This document shows positions 44,309 through 54,313 of a stretch of 64,000 nucleotides of DNA, piece by piece. Under the pieces are notes generated by a model that was given only the letters and a program-made list of their open reading frames with translations, was not told where the DNA came from and ran no database searches. The stretch spans positions 62,001-126,000 of the forward strand of contig RPSH01000005.1 in the NCBI GenBank assembly GCA_003946805.1, written 5' to 3'. Position 1 is the first letter of the stretch; each line of letters begins with the position of its first letter. Made by a program: the position numbers and the translations under genes. The DNA comes from Bacillus sp. 2B10. Lineage in GTDB: Bacteria > Pseudomonadota > Alphaproteobacteria > Sphingomonadales > Sphingomonadaceae.

Positions 44309-44946
44309 ACGGCTGGTTCCTGCTCGCGCTGCTGCTGGCGGCGACCTTCGGCCTGATCGTGGTCGCTCGCGTGGCGAAGCCGCTATGGGGCTTTGTCGGC
44401 GCCGCGCTGATGCTCGGCGCGGCCGGCTATGCGTGGCAGGGGCGCCCCGAACTGCGCGGCGATCCGCGCGGCGCGGTGCGGGTGACGCAGCCCGAGGATC
44501 TGGCCGCCGACGACCTGCGCGACGCCATCTGGGGGCGGTTCACCTATGATTACGCCTATGCCATCGCGGCCGACGGGCTGGCGCGCGCGGGCGCGACGCA
44601 GGCTGCGGCCAACGCGGTGCTCGGCGGGCTGGCTCGCGCGCCCGGGAGCGGCCGGCTCTGGACCCGGCTCGGCACCGCGATCCTCGCGCATGACGGCGGG
44701 CAGGTGCTGTCGCCCGCCGCCCGCGTCGCCTTCGCCCGCGGCATCGCCACCGCGCCCGATCATCCGGGCCCGTATTTCTATTACGGGATGGCGCTGATCC
44801 AGACCGGCGACCTGCCCGGCGCGAAGCGCGCATGGCTCGCCGCGCTGGCGCGGACGCCGCGACAGGCGAGCTATCGGCGGGATCTGGCGATGCGGCTGGT
44901 GCTGCTCGACCGGCTCATGGCGATGCGGCCGGTGGCGGGGAAGTAG
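44305..44946 (+). CDS. ccmI: Cytochrome c biogenesis TPR protein CcmI (CycH-like)
   Basis: The 213-residue protein has two N-terminal TM helices (MNGWFLLALLLAATFGLIVV and GFVGAALMLGAAGYAW) and TPR-like helices (ARAGATQAAANAVLGGLARA, GPYFYYGMALIQTGDLPGAK). CcmI binds the C-terminal helix of apocytochrome c. Shorter than the usual 300-400 residues, as in other sphingomonads. Last gene of the ccm operon. Confidence 0.85.
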   Translation: MNGWFLLALLLAATFGLIVVARVAKPLWGFVGAALMLGAAGYAWQGRPELRGDPRGAVRVTQPEDLAADDLRDAIWGRFTYDYAYAIAADGLARAGATQAAANAVLGGLARAPGSGRLWTRLGTAILAHDGGQVLSPAARVAFARGIATAPDHPGPYFYYGMALIQTGDLPGAKRAWLAALARTPRQASYRRDLAMRLVLLDRLMAMRPVAGK

Positions 44947-44986
44947 CGAGCGGGACGCCAGCTTTTGCCGCAACGCCCGCCGAATT

Positions 44987-45013
44987 GTCACCCCGGATCA
45001 GGTCCGGGGTGAC
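44987..45013. repeat. REP-like palindrome, possible terminator of the ccm operon
   Basis: GTCACCCCGGA-TCAGG-TCCGGGGTGAC forms a perfect 11-bp stem 40 bp after the ccmI stop, between convergent genes. The same TCACCCC/GGGGTGA style recurs near alaS. No T-run follows, so it is both a repeat-family member and a candidate terminator. Confidence 0.65.
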
Positions 45014-45061
45014 GGAGGGGGCGGGGCAGGGCAATCTGCCTCGCACCGCCTCCCCGTTGCA

Positions 45062-45286
45062 TCAACTCCCCGTGCCGCGTCCGGTCTTCGCCTGCAACGC
45101 ATCGATCGCCTTCGACGCATCCGCCTTGGTCAGCGTGTCGTCGAACGGCTCGCCGGCTTCCTCGCTCAGCGTCTTGAGGTACGACGCCTGCGCACCGGTC
45201 ATCGCCTCGTCGCCGGTGGTCCAGTCGTCGGGGTCCTTTTCGGCGTTCGAAAAGGGTTCGCTCTTGGGGTTAGCATGGTCGGTCAT
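45062..45286 (-). CDS. DUF3072 domain-containing protein (74 aa)
   Basis: The small acidic soluble protein has the family core DPDDWTTGDEAMTGAQASYL followed by KTLSEEAGEPFDDTLTKADA. Function unknown; widespread in alphaproteobacteria. Convergent with the ccm operon, and 60 bp downstream of a symporter gene on the same strand. Confidence 0.85.
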   Translation of the reverse strand: MTDHANPKSEPFSNAEKDPDDWTTGDEAMTGAQASYLKTLSEEAGEPFDDTLTKADASKAIDALQAKTGRGTGS

Positions 45287-45347
45287 GGGATGAATCCTTT
45301 CGTTGCACCAACCACGCCGTTCCCAATTCGTTCCGTCGCGCCGCCGG

Positions 45348-46691
45348 TCAGTTTCCGCCCGGCGGGCCGCCCATGTCGCGGAAGCTGTCGGGCACGTCGG
45401 TGCGCGGATGGCCGGCCGGGGTCGGCAGCGGTTCGATCACCGGCGATTCGGGCGTGTCGAACCCGCCTTCCCATTTGGCGATGACGCTGGCGGCGATCGC
45501 GTTGCCGACCACATTGGTCGCGGTGCGGCCCATGTCGAGGAAATGGTCGATCGCGAGGATCAGCAGCAGCCCGGCCTCGGGAATGTTGAACATGCCCAGT
45601 GTCGCGGCGATCACCACCAGGCTGGCGCGCGGCACGCCGGCGATCCCCTTCGACGTGATCATCAGCACCAGCAGCATCAGGAACATCTGTCCCCAGCTCA
45701 GGTCGATGCCATAGGCCTGCGCGATGAAGATCGACGCGAACGTCATGTACATCATCGATCCGTCGAGGTTGAACGAATAGCCCAGCGGCAGCACGAAGCT
45801 GGCGATGCGCGGCGGCACGCCGAACCGGTCGAGCGCCTCCAGCGTGCGCGGATAGGCGGCTTCCGACGACGCGGTCGAAAAGCCGAGCAGGATCGGGTCG
45901 CGCAGGTAGCGCAGCAGCATCTTCACCCGCGGCCCGATGATGACGAAGGCGATGCCGATCAGCACCGTCCACAGCGTGGCGAGGCCGAGATAGAAGCTGC
46001 CCATGAAATAGGCGAGGTCGCCGATGATCCCCGGCCCGCGTTCGGCCAGCGTCGCCGTCACCGCCGCGAACACCGCGAACGGGGCGAAGCGCATGACGTA
46101 GTCGGTGACCTGCAACATCACCGCGACGAGGCCCTCGAGCGCGCGGACCAGCGGCTTGCCCTTGTCGCCCACCGCCGTCAGCGCGACGCCGATGAACAGC
46201 GAGAAGATGACGATCTGCAGGATCTCGTTGGTCGCCATCGCCTCGATGCCGGAGGCGGGGAAGATATGGGCGACGAACTTGACGAAATCGAACGCCGGCT
46301 TCGCCACGCCGGTATCGGCGGTGACCGGCGGGACGGGCAGGCCCAGGCCGACGCCCGGCTGCAACAGGTTCACCAGCAACAGGCCGAGCAGCAGCGAGAT
46401 GAAGCTCGCCATCACGAACCAGCCGAGCGAGCGCAGGCCGACCCGGCCCAGCGACGAACTGTCGCCCATATGCGCGATGCCGACGACCAGCGTCGAGAAC
46501 ACCAGCGGCGCGATAATCATCTTGATGAGCCGCAGGAACACGGTCGTCACGGCGGACAGGTAATAGGCGATGCTTTTCAACGTCGCGGAACCGCTGCCGC
46601 CGCCATCGTCGAGCCCGGCGTTCAGCGCCCAGCCGAGGATCAGGCCGGATACCAGCGCGATGAGGATGAAAGTCGTGAGCCGCTTGGCCAT
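45348..46691 (-). CDS. Dicarboxylate/amino acid:cation symporter (DAACS family)
   Basis: The 447-residue carrier is homologous to the DctA in this window but clearly distinct. It has [40 protein letters not shown] and TSKGIAGVPRASLVVIAATL. The SSEAAYP hairpin and GVPRAS are nearer to GltP/DctA-like Na+/H+ glutamate or dicarboxylate carriers. Substrate not determined. Start MAKRLTTFIL chosen over an upstream in-frame ATG at 46718. Confidence 0.85.
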   Translation of the reverse strand: MAKRLTTFILIALVSGLILGWALNAGLDDGGGSGSATLKSIAYYLSAVTTVFLRLIKMIIAPLVFSTLVVGIAHMGDSSSLGRVGLRSLGWFVMASFISLLLGLLLVNLLQPGVGLGLPVPPVTADTGVAKPAFDFVKFVAHIFPASGIEAMATNEILQIVIFSLFIGVALTAVGDKGKPLVRALEGLVAVMLQVTDYVMRFAPFAVFAAVTATLAERGPGIIGDLAYFMGSFYLGLATLWTVLIGIAFVIIGPRVKMLLRYLRDPILLGFSTASSEAAYPRTLEALDRFGVPPRIASFVLPLGYSFNLDGSMMYMTFASIFIAQAYGIDLSWGQMFLMLLVLMITSKGIAGVPRASLVVIAATLGMFNIPEAGLLLILAIDHFLDMGRTATNVVGNAIAASVIAKWEGGFDTPESPVIEPLPTPAGHPRTDVPDSFRDMGGPPGGN

Positions 46692-46802
46692 GCGTCGTCC
46701 CTGTTCGTTTGCGCGCAAAGGGAGGGGAATGTTTCGTCCGGGTCAACCCCCGTGCGCGTCGTCGCTTGGCAAGCGTGAAAACGCTGCGTATCGAGCATTG
46801 CC

Positions 46803-49448
46803 ATGACCTCGACCAACGATGTTCGCCGCTCGTTCCTCGACTTTTTCGAGAAGGCGGGCCACGCCCGCGTCCCGTCCGCACCGCTCGTTCCGCAGAACGA
46901 TCCGACGCTGATGTTCGTCAATGCGGGCATGGTGCCGTTCAAGAACGTGTTCACCGGGCTGGAGACGCGGCCGTACGTGACGGCGACGTCGTCGCAGAAA
47001 TGCGTGCGCGCCGGGGGCAAACACAACGATCTCGACAATGTCGGCTATACCGCGCGCCATCACACCTTCTTCGAAATGCTCGGCAATTTCTCGTTCGGCG
47101 ATTATTTCAAGGAACAGGCGATCGTGAACGCGTGGGGCTTGCTGACCCGCGAATGGGGGCTGCCGGCGGACAGGCTGACCGCGACCGTCTATCATACCGA
47201 CGACGAGGCGTTCGACCTGTGGAGGAAGATCGCCGGCCTGCCCGATCACCGGATCATCCGCATCCCCACCAAGGACAATTTCTGGGCGATGGGCGACAGC
47301 GGCCCGTGCGGCCCGTGTTCGGAAATCTTCTACGACCATGGCGACCACATCCCCGGCGGTCCTCCGGGCTCGCCGGACGAGGATGGCGACCGCTTCGTCG
47401 AGATTTGGAATCTCGTGTTCATGCAATATGAGCAGGATGCGAACGAGATCGTCGGCGAACTGCCCAAGAAGTCTATCGATACCGGCATGGGGCTGGAACG
47501 GATCGCGGCGGTGATGCAGGGCGTGTCGGACAATTACGACACCGACACGTTCAGGGCGCTGATCGCCGCATCGTGCGAGCTGACGGCCACGCGGGCCGAA
47601 GGCGAACTGCAGGCCAGCCACCGCGTCATCGCCGACCATCTGCGCGCATCGGGCTTCCTGATCGCCGATGGCGTCCTGCCCGCCGCCGATGGCCGCGGCT
47701 ATGTGCTGCGCCGGATCATGCGCCGGGCGATGCGCCATGCGCATCTGCTGGGTGCGAAGGACCCGTTGATGCACCGGCTGGTCGGGTCGCTGGTGTCCGA
47801 AATGGGCGCGGCATACCCTGAACTGGTCCGCGCGCAGCCGCTGATCGAGGCGACGCTCGCGCAGGAGGAAACGCAGTTCCGCCGTACGCTCGACAAGGGG
47901 CTGAAGCTCCTCGACGAAGCCACTGCCGGTTTCGCCGATGGCGCGACGCTGGCGGGGGAAACCGCGTTCAGGCTCTACGACACCTATGGCTTTCCCTATG
48001 ACCTGACCGAGGATGCGCTGCGCGCGCAGGGTTACGGCGTCGACCGTGCCGGCTTCGACGCGGCGATGGCCGAACAGAAGCGCGCCGCCCGCGCCGCGTG
48101 GAAGGGCTCGGGTGCCAAGGCGTCGGACGATGTCTGGTTCGACGTGCTGGAGAGCGCCGGCGCGACCGAGTTCATCGGCTATTCGGTCGAGGCGGGCGAG
48201 GGGCAGGTCGTCGCGATCGTCCGCGACGGCGCGCGCGTCGACAGCGCGGTGGCAGGCGACGAGGTGCTGGTGCTGACCAACCAGACGCCCTTCTATGCCG
48301 AAAGCGGCGGTCAGGTCGGCGACGCCGGCACCATGACGACCGACGCGGGATTGCGCGCGACCGTCACCGACACCGCCAAGCAGCTCGGCAAGCTCCACGC
48401 CCATGTCGTGACGATCGACGCCGGCACGGTGAAGATCGGCGACAGCGTCGCGCTGGCCATCGACCATGCCCGCCGCGCGCAGATCCGCGCCAACCACTCG
48501 GCGACGCATCTGCTGCACGAGGCGCTGCGCGAACGGCTCGGCACCCATGTCGCGCAAAAGGGGTCGATGGTCGCGCCCGAACGGCTGCGTTTCGACTTCT
48601 CGCAACCCTCGCCGATCGCGGCGGACGCGCTGGCGCTGGTCGAGGCCGACGTCAACGCGCAGGTTCGCGGCAACGGTGGGGTCACCACGCGGCTGATGAC
48701 CCCCGACGATGCGATCGCGATGGGCGCGATGGCGCTGTTCGGCGAGAAATATGGCGACGAGGTCCGTGTCGTGTCGATGGGGCAGGATGCGGAAGGCACC
48801 TATTCGATCGAACTGTGCGGTGGCACCCACGTCAATGCGCTGGGCGAGATCGGGCTGTTCAAGATCGTGTCGGAAGGCGCGGTATCGTCGGGCGTCCGCC
48901 GGGTCGAGGCGCTGACCGGCGAAGCGGCGCGGCAATGGCTCGGCAACCGCGATGCGAAGCTGCGCGAGGCGGCGGCGGCGCTGAAGGCGACCCCCGACGA
49001 AGTGCCGGCGCGCGTCGCGCAGCTGGTCGAGGACCGCCGCCGGCTGGAGCGCGAACTGGCCGAGGCGAAGAAGGCGCTCGCGATGGGCGGTGGCGCGGGC
49101 GCGGCGCCTGCGGGGCCCGAACAGGTCGGCGACATCGCGTTCCTGGGCCAGGTCATCGACGGGCTCGATGCCAAGGCACTGCGCGGCACGATCGATGAGG
49201 CGCGCACCCGCGTGCCCTCGGGCGTGGTCGCGCTGGTCGCGGTCAACGACGGCCGCGCGTCGGTCGGCGTTGGCGTGTCGAGCGATCTGGTCGGCCGGGT
49301 GAGCGCGGTCGAACTGGTCAAGGCAGCGGTCGCGGCGCTGGGCGGGCAGGGCGGCGGTGGCCGTCCCGACATGGCGCAGGGCGGTGGTCCGGACGGCACG
49401 AAGGGCGAGGAAGCGATCGCGGCGATCCGGGCGTTGCTGGCGGGCTGA
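46803..49448 (+). CDS. alaS: Alanyl-tRNA synthetase
   Basis: The full-length 881-residue enzyme has the class II catalytic core ([59 protein letters not shown]). The editing domain carries the zinc site [19 protein letters not shown] and [19 protein letters not shown]-terminal coiled-coil and DHHA1 domain end [16 protein letters not shown]. Charges tRNA-Ala and clears mis-acylated Ser and Gly. Confidence 0.98.
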   Translation: MTSTNDVRRSFLDFFEKAGHARVPSAPLVPQNDPTLMFVNAGMVPFKNVFTGLETRPYVTATSSQKCVRAGGKHNDLDNVGYTARHHTFFEMLGNFSFGDYFKEQAIVNAWGLLTREWGLPADRLTATVYHTDDEAFDLWRKIAGLPDHRIIRIPTKDNFWAMGDSGPCGPCSEIFYDHGDHIPGGPPGSPDEDGDRFVEIWNLVFMQYEQDANEIVGELPKKSIDTGMGLERIAAVMQGVSDNYDTDTFRALIAASCELTATRAEGELQASHRVIADHLRASGFLIADGVLPAADGRGYVLRRIMRRAMRHAHLLGAKDPLMHRLVGSLVSEMGAAYPELVRAQPLIEATLAQEETQFRRTLDKGLKLLDEATAGFADGATLAGETAFRLYDTYGFPYDLTEDALRAQGYGVDRAGFDAAMAEQKRAARAAWKGSGAKASDDVWFDVLESAGATEFIGYSVEAGEGQVVAIVRDGARVDSAVAGDEVLVLTNQTPFYAESGGQVGDAGTMTTDAGLRATVTDTAKQLGKLHAHVVTIDAGTVKIGDSVALAIDHARRAQIRANHSATHLLHEALRERLGTHVAQKGSMVAPERLRFDFSQPSPIAADALALVEADVNAQVRGNGGVTTRLMTPDDAIAMGAMALFGEKYGDEVRVVSMGQDAEGTYSIELCGGTHVNALGEIGLFKIVSEGAVSSGVRRVEALTGEAARQWLGNRDAKLREAAAALKATPDEVPARVAQLVEDRRRLERELAEAKKALAMGGGAGAAPAGPEQVGDIAFLGQVIDGLDAKALRGTIDEARTRVPSGVVALVAVNDGRASVGVGVSSDLVGRVSAVELVKAAVAALGGQGGGGRPDMAQGGGPDGTKGEEAIAAIRALLAG

Positions 49449-49483
49449 GCCCCAGAGCTTGATCCGCCTGAATGGGAAACGTC

Positions 49484-49743
49484 ACCCCAGCGAAGGCTGG
49501 GGTCTCCATCGGCTCCTGCTGCGCGCTACCACCGGGAGATCCCAGCCTTCGCTGGGATGACGCCCGTTTCAACAGGGATGGATCAAGCCCTGACCACCGA
49601 CACGACCGTACCCCGGCCTTCGCCGGGGTACGTCGCTTGTGCGGGTAGGTGGCACCTTCCCCCGGGAACGTATCCCCGCGCAGGCGGGGATCCAGAGCCG
49701 GGCAGCGCACCGCCCGTGACCTTGGACCCCCGCCTCCGCGGGG
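49484..49743. repeat. Array of five REP-like palindromes downstream of alaS
   Basis: Five hairpins with 6- to 10-bp perfect stems and four-base loops lie in 260 bp: ACCCCAGC/GCTGGGGT (49484-49503), ATCCCAGC/GCTGGGAT (49539-49558), GTACCCCGGC/GCCGGGGTAC (49608-49631), ATCCCCGC/GCGGGGAT (49672-49691) and CCCCGC/GCGGGG (49728-49743). Loops are GAAG, CTTC, CTTC, GCAG and CTCC. The array fills the gap between the alaS stop and the convergent GH105 stop and may also terminate both transcripts. Confidence 0.7.
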
Positions 49744-49756
49744 ATACGGCGGACGA

Positions 49757-50869
49757 TCAAATATACGTCCGCAGGAACTCCGCCAGCGCACACACCGCCA
49801 GACTCTGCCCATAGGGCATCGAGGTCAGCGCGATGTCCTTGTAGAATTGCTGCGTATCGCCCATCGCGGTCCCGAAGCTGACCTGCTTCAGTTCGCCGTT
49901 CTCGTCGATATTGGCCAGCACGCCGCGCACGGCCTTGATGCCGACCGCCTCGTAATGCCGCGGCAGATAGCCCTTCCGCACCGCCTTCAGGATGCCGTAC
50001 GCGAACCCGGCCGCCGCCGACGCCTCCAGATAGCTGGTCGGATCGACGATCAGCGTGTGCCACAGGCCGCTGTCGTCCTGCGTTTCGGCCAGCGTCTTCA
50101 CCTGCGCCGCCAGCGTGTCGATCAGGAAGGTGCGGAACGCGTCACCGACCGGCAGGTCGAGGATCTCGATGATTTCGGGAATCGCGATCGTGACCCAGCA
50201 ATTGCCGCGCGCCCACAGCGCCTCGGCGAAATTATGCCGTCCGTTGAAGTCCCAGCCGTGGAACCACAGCCCGGTCTTCCTGTCGAACAGATACTTGATA
50301 TGGACGAGGAACTGGCGCTTGGCCTCCTCGACATAGTGCGGGCGGTTCAGCAGTAGTCCGATCTTGGCCAGCGGCAGCACGCTCATCATCAGCGTGTCGT
50401 CCCACATCTCGCCCGGATTCTCGTCGTTGTAGACGATGTGCTGGAACCCGCCTTCCTCGGTCTTGGGCAGGCCGTCGGGCGCCATCAGCCATTCGGCCCA
50501 CGTATCCAGATACGGGATATAGCGCGGGTCGGGCTGGTGCTCGTACAGATAGGCCAGCGTGATGAACGGCGCGACGGTGTTGATGTTCTTGGTCGGGGTC
50601 CCCTCCGCAAAGCGATCCTCGAACCATTGCTTGATGATCGCCAGCGCCGCCTTGTCGCCGGTTTGCTCGTAATAGCGCCACATCCCGAACAGGCCGACGC
50701 CATGCGTCCATTCCCACCCGGCCCAGCCCTTGGTGTCGATGATCCGCCCGTCGTCGAGGTGGAGCAGGAACTCGCCGGTCTCGTCCTTGATGTTGACGAG
50801 GTTGTGCATCAGCAGGGCGATCGAGTCCGTCACCTCCTGGCGGGGAATGTCGTGGGTCAGCGCGGCCAT
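49757..50869 (-). CDS. GH105 unsaturated rhamnogalacturonyl hydrolase (YteR/YesR-like)
   Basis: The 370-residue (alpha/alpha)6-barrel enzyme removes the unsaturated galacturonate made by RG or pectate lyases. Visible family blocks are WEWTHGVGLFGMWRYYEQTG, NPGEMWDDTLMMSVLPLAKI (with the catalytic Asp), ALWARGNCWVTIAIPEIIEI and a C-terminal SYLEASAAAGFAYGILKAVR. No signal peptide, so it acts in the cytoplasm on imported oligosaccharides. ATG is preceded by CGGAGC. It is downstream of GH35, with a two-hairpin repeat between them. Confidence 0.9.
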   Translation of the reverse strand: MAALTHDIPRQEVTDSIALLMHNLVNIKDETGEFLLHLDDGRIIDTKGWAGWEWTHGVGLFGMWRYYEQTGDKAALAIIKQWFEDRFAEGTPTKNINTVAPFITLAYLYEHQPDPRYIPYLDTWAEWLMAPDGLPKTEEGGFQHIVYNDENPGEMWDDTLMMSVLPLAKIGLLLNRPHYVEEAKRQFLVHIKYLFDRKTGLWFHGWDFNGRHNFAEALWARGNCWVTIAIPEIIEILDLPVGDAFRTFLIDTLAAQVKTLAETQDDSGLWHTLIVDPTSYLEASAAAGFAYGILKAVRKGYLPRHYEAVGIKAVRGVLANIDENGELKQVSFGTAMGDTQQFYKDIALTSMPYGQSLAVCALAEFLRTYI

Positions 50870-50911
50870 GATTGCTCCGGGTGAAAGGTTGTTTCGTTGA
50901 AAAATCGGTGT

Positions 50912-50984
50912 GCTCCCGCGCAGGCGGGAGCCCGGGGCCACGAGCGTACCGCCTGCGGCTCTGGACCCCCGCCTGCGCGGGGGT
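50912..50984. repeat. BIME-like pair of REP palindromes
   Basis: GCTCCCGC-GCAG-GCGGGAGC (50912-50931) and ACCCCCGC-CTGC-GCGGGGGT (50965-50984) are separated by 33 bp. The same two-hairpin design with the same loop and a related spacer (ending ctctgga or cttgga) occurs at 49672-49743. The pair sits between GH105 and GH35, so it would be transcribed within the operon. Confidence 0.65.
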
Positions 50985-51002
50985 TCGGAAAGGGGTGAGG
51001 GG

Positions 51003-53987
51003 TCACTTCCCTAATACTGTCGGGGCATCGACCATCCGCACCGGCACCCCGCCGCGGACGTTGCGCATCGTCACCAGCCGCACCTGTTCCAGCGCATTGC
51101 CCGGCCGGCCGTCGCTGGTGACGGCCAGCGCGATCACGTTGCGTCCGCGATGGTTCAGGATGCCCTCGGGCACCACGAAGGTCCGCTGCGGCCCGACATG
51201 GGCGATGAACTGCCCCATGTGCCAGCCATTGACGAACACCAGCGCCCGGTAATCGACCGGCGACCGTGGCACCGACGCATCGCCGAACGCCACGCCGATC
51301 GTCGCATCCTGCCCCCTGGGCACGTTCAGGTCGAATCGGGTGCGATACCAGTTCGTCCCCGCCGGGGCGGTCGTCGTGGGCAGCGCGACCTTCGCCCAGC
51401 GGGCGTCGTCGAATCCGGGCAGGTGCCAGCCCATGCGCTCGCCATACTGGCCGCCATTGTTGGGCACGCCGCGCGCGGTATCGACGATGTCCTCGCCGCC
51501 CTGCCGCCCCTGAATCTTCCAAGCGACGGGGATCGTGAACGACTGCCCGGCCTGTTTCTCGACCGATGCCGACACGATCCCGCGGGCTTCCTTGTGGAAA
51601 TCGTCGGCGTCGAGGTCCCAGTTATGGCCGTTGTTGCGCAGCATCACCGACAGCACATGCTCGCCGGGCGTCCGCGCCGCGTCGGGCAGCGCGATCGTCG
51701 CCGTCCCCGTGGTGATCGGCCGGGGCAGGCCGCCGGGCAGTTCGTCCTGCCCGATCAGCCTGCCGTCGAGGAACACCTGCACCATCCCCGATCCGCCGGC
51801 CCCGTAATGGAGGCGCAGCCGCTGCGCATCCGCCGTGCCGGTGAAGCGCCCGCGATACCATATGTCGCCCTCGTGAAAGCCGTAGGCGTCCATCAGCATG
51901 TTCGGCTGCCCGTCGGGCCGCGCGGTGATGCTGGCATAGGCGCGGTTGTCGATCGCCTGCCAGCCGATGTCGTCGAACCCGGCCTCGGCCTCGGGCGTGC
52001 CCGGCGCCATCCGCCAGTCGGCCAGCACCGGCAGCGCCACCGCCGCCGGCCCCGCCAGCGCCGCGCGCGCGACGATGCTGCCCGCGCTGCCGGTCGTGGT
52101 CGCGATCCGTTGCCCGTTCCACGTCACCGACCGAACCCGCTGCGGTGCCCAGACCTCCAGCGGCGTGGCGGCCTGCGTATCGCCGGTCAGCGCGACCGTA
52201 CCGCCAGCGACCTTCGCCGACCGCAACAGCGCCGGCCCGCGGACCAGCACGTCTCCCCGTTGCCAGAAGGTCGCCGCCTGCGCCTCGTCACCGATCAGCA
52301 GCGTCAGCGGCGGCCGTCCGCCGCCCGACACCTGCACCCGCGCGATCGCGCCATGGACGTAATCGAGCCGCAGATCGCCCTTCTCCGCATCGAACGACGA
52401 TCGCACATCGCCCCCGATCACCCGGACGGTCGGCGCGCCGGCATAGCGCAGCACGCTGGTCCCGCTTTCCTGCCCGCGGCCATAGAGCAGCAGCACGTCG
52501 CCGCCGTCGATCCGCACATGGCTCTGCAATTCCGACGTGGCATAGACCAGCCGCTGCCCGCCCAGCGTGACCCCCGCGACCAGCCACTTCGCATCGAAGC
52601 CGTTCAGCGCCATTTCGGGCAGGGTATAGCGCCCGTCGGGCAGGTCGGCGGTGATGGTGAAGCGGTCGTTCGTCGCCTTGTTCGACGGACTGTGCGTGAC
52701 CATCAGGAAGCGGGCATCGGTTTCCGGCGACCTGTTGTGATAGACCTGGATATTGGGCGAGGAGATCGCCACCGGCCCGGCCGGCACCATCCCCGCCAGA
52801 TCGGGCACCGCCGCGATCGTCCCCGCCAGCGCCTTCAGCTCCGCGGCCTTTTCGCGAACCTCGCGCGTCTCGCTGAACGCCGCGCCATAGTCGTAGCTGG
52901 TGAAGACGACCGGCGCGGGCAGCCAGCCCCAGCTGGTGCCGCCGAACCCCATGTAGAAGCTCTGGATCGCGATGCCGTTCGCCAGGTTGGTGCCATAGAA
53001 TACCCGCTGGAACCGTTTGCCGCGCTGGAGCGCGTTGCATTCATACCCGCCGTTCGACCCCCAGTAATCGAACCAGCCGCCGCCGAACTCCGCCGCGAAG
53101 CCCGGCGTGTTCGGGCTGGCCGACGCGCCGCCCCTAGCCCCGCCGGGACCGTAGAAGCCCCAGTCGGGCGCGGCCGACCCGCGCGTCGTCTTGCCCCCGA
53201 CGGTGCAGGTGCCGCCGGGATAGCCGTCGAACGCATACAGGTCGGGCGACCCCTCGACCGTCTTCGCCACGTTCGATCCGCGCGGCACCCAGTACCCGTT
53301 GCGCCCCTGATCGTTGTGGAACAGCGGCACGGTGATGCCGTCCGCCCGCGCCCTGGCGTACAGGTGGTCCATATACCGCCCCTGCGCCGGGGTGGTCAGC
53401 GCCAGCTCGTTCTCGATCTGGTGCAGGATCACCGTGCCTTTTCCGCCATTGATCTGGTGGCGCGCGATGATCGGGTTGATCTGGCCGAGCCATTCGTCGA
53501 CCGCCGCCAGATAGTCGGGATCGTCGGTCCGCGCCCGCGCGCGCTGGTTGACCAGCCAGCCGGGAAAGCCGCCGCGCGTCAGCTCGGCATTCACATACGG
53601 CCCGGCGCGGGTGATGACGTACAGCCCTTCCTCCGCCGCCATGTCGAGCAGCCGGTCGATGTCGCGGATGCCGCTGAAGTCGTACACCCCGCGCTTCGGG
53701 CTGTGGAAGCCCCAGTCGAAGTAGAAGGCGACGGTGTTGAACCCGCTCGCCTTCATCTTCTGCAACACGTCGCGCCACAGATCGGGGCTGGGCAGGCGGA
53801 ACGCGTGCACCTCGGCCGACCAGATGGTCAGCCGCTTGCCGTCGATCATCAGCGACCGGGCGTCATAGGACACGCGGCCGAACGTCTTGACCGGCGCGGC
53901 CAGATTGGCGGTCGGTTTGGCGGTCTGCGCGGCGGCCGGCGTAACCATCGACGCGGCGACGGTGGCGAGCAGGACGTGCCGCATCAT
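51003..53987 (-). CDS. GH35 beta-galactosidase, exported
   Basis: The 994-residue protein has signal peptide MMRHVLLATVAASMVTPAAA. The GH35 barrel starts KTFGRVSYDARSLMIDGKRL. It shows the acid/base block TVILHQIENELALTT and a nucleophile region PGFAAEFGGGWFDYWGS. C-terminal beta-jelly-roll modules (WYRGRFTGTADAQRLRLHYG and NWYRTRFDLNVPRGQ) are galactose-binding-like. It would strip galactose side chains from RG-I in the periplasm. The start overlaps the rhaM stop, so both are coupled. Longer than most GH35 enzymes because of the extra C-terminal modules. Confidence 0.87.
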   Translation of the reverse strand: MMRHVLLATVAASMVTPAAAQTAKPTANLAAPVKTFGRVSYDARSLMIDGKRLTIWSAEVHAFRLPSPDLWRDVLQKMKASGFNTVAFYFDWGFHSPKRGVYDFSGIRDIDRLLDMAAEEGLYVITRAGPYVNAELTRGGFPGWLVNQRARARTDDPDYLAAVDEWLGQINPIIARHQINGGKGTVILHQIENELALTTPAQGRYMDHLYARARADGITVPLFHNDQGRNGYWVPRGSNVAKTVEGSPDLYAFDGYPGGTCTVGGKTTRGSAAPDWGFYGPGGARGGASASPNTPGFAAEFGGGWFDYWGSNGGYECNALQRGKRFQRVFYGTNLANGIAIQSFYMGFGGTSWGWLPAPVVFTSYDYGAAFSETREVREKAAELKALAGTIAAVPDLAGMVPAGPVAISSPNIQVYHNRSPETDARFLMVTHSPSNKATNDRFTITADLPDGRYTLPEMALNGFDAKWLVAGVTLGGQRLVYATSELQSHVRIDGGDVLLLYGRGQESGTSVLRYAGAPTVRVIGGDVRSSFDAEKGDLRLDYVHGAIARVQVSGGGRPPLTLLIGDEAQAATFWQRGDVLVRGPALLRSAKVAGGTVALTGDTQAATPLEVWAPQRVRSVTWNGQRIATTTGSAGSIVARAALAGPAAVALPVLADWRMAPGTPEAEAGFDDIGWQAIDNRAYASITARPDGQPNMLMDAYGFHEGDIWYRGRFTGTADAQRLRLHYGAGGSGMVQVFLDGRLIGQDELPGGLPRPITTGTATIALPDAARTPGEHVLSVMLRNNGHNWDLDADDFHKEARGIVSASVEKQAGQSFTIPVAWKIQGRQGGEDIVDTARGVPNNGGQYGERMGWHLPGFDDARWAKVALPTTTAPAGTNWYRTRFDLNVPRGQDATIGVAFGDASVPRSPVDYRALVFVNGWHMGQFIAHVGPQRTFVVPEGILNHRGRNVIALAVTSDGRPGNALEQVRLVTMRNVRGGVPVRMVDAPTVLGK

Positions 53988-54298
53988 GGCAGGTGGAAAA
54001 CGGGCACGAGCGCGCCTTCGAGCGGCCGGTTGTCGTCGGCCGTCTCCATCAGCGGTGCCATCGACGCCCACCAGCGCTGCATGACCGGATGATCGGGCAG
54101 GGTGTCGCGCCGGTTGTCGTCGGCCAGCTCCAGCGTCGCGAACAGCGCGCCGGTCGCTTCGTCGAGGAAGATCCAGTAATCCGAAATCCCCGCCTCGCGC
54201 AGCAGCGCCGACAGTTCGGGCCAGATCGCATCGTGGCGCGCGCGATACTCGGCGGCCATGCCCGGCTTCAACTGCATCCGAAACGCCTGCCGTGCCAT
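53984..54298 (-). CDS. rhaM: L-rhamnose mutarotase
   Basis: The 104-residue dimeric alpha/beta protein has the RhaM pattern QAFRMQLKPGMAAEYRARHD with AIWPELSALL, then GISDYWIFLDEATGALFATL and HPVMQRWWASMAPLMET. The His in RHDAIWPE is the expected catalytic residue. It interconverts alpha- and beta-rhamnopyranose before catabolism. First gene of the rhaM-GH35-GH105 operon, with a good promoter upstream. Confidence 0.92.
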   Translation of the reverse strand: MARQAFRMQLKPGMAAEYRARHDAIWPELSALLREAGISDYWIFLDEATGALFATLELADDNRRDTLPDHPVMQRWWASMAPLMETADDNRPLEGALVPVFHLP

Positions 54299-54313
54299 CG
54301 ACCCCTCCCGTTT

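Noticed and set aside
46743..48935. A 730-codon frame antisense to alaS
   Set aside because: alaS is full length and unambiguous; the antisense product is compositionally biased.
49484..50984. CRISPR array
   Set aside because: The hairpins are irregularly spaced, differ in sequence and are self-complementary; there are no uniform repeats, spacers or cas genes.
51150..54092. A 980-codon open frame antisense to the GH35 gene
   Set aside because: It is complementary to a gene with clear GH35 motifs and signal peptide. The antisense translation is low-complexity Arg/Pro/Ala/Gly/His with no domain; GC-rich codons leave the opposite strand free of stops.
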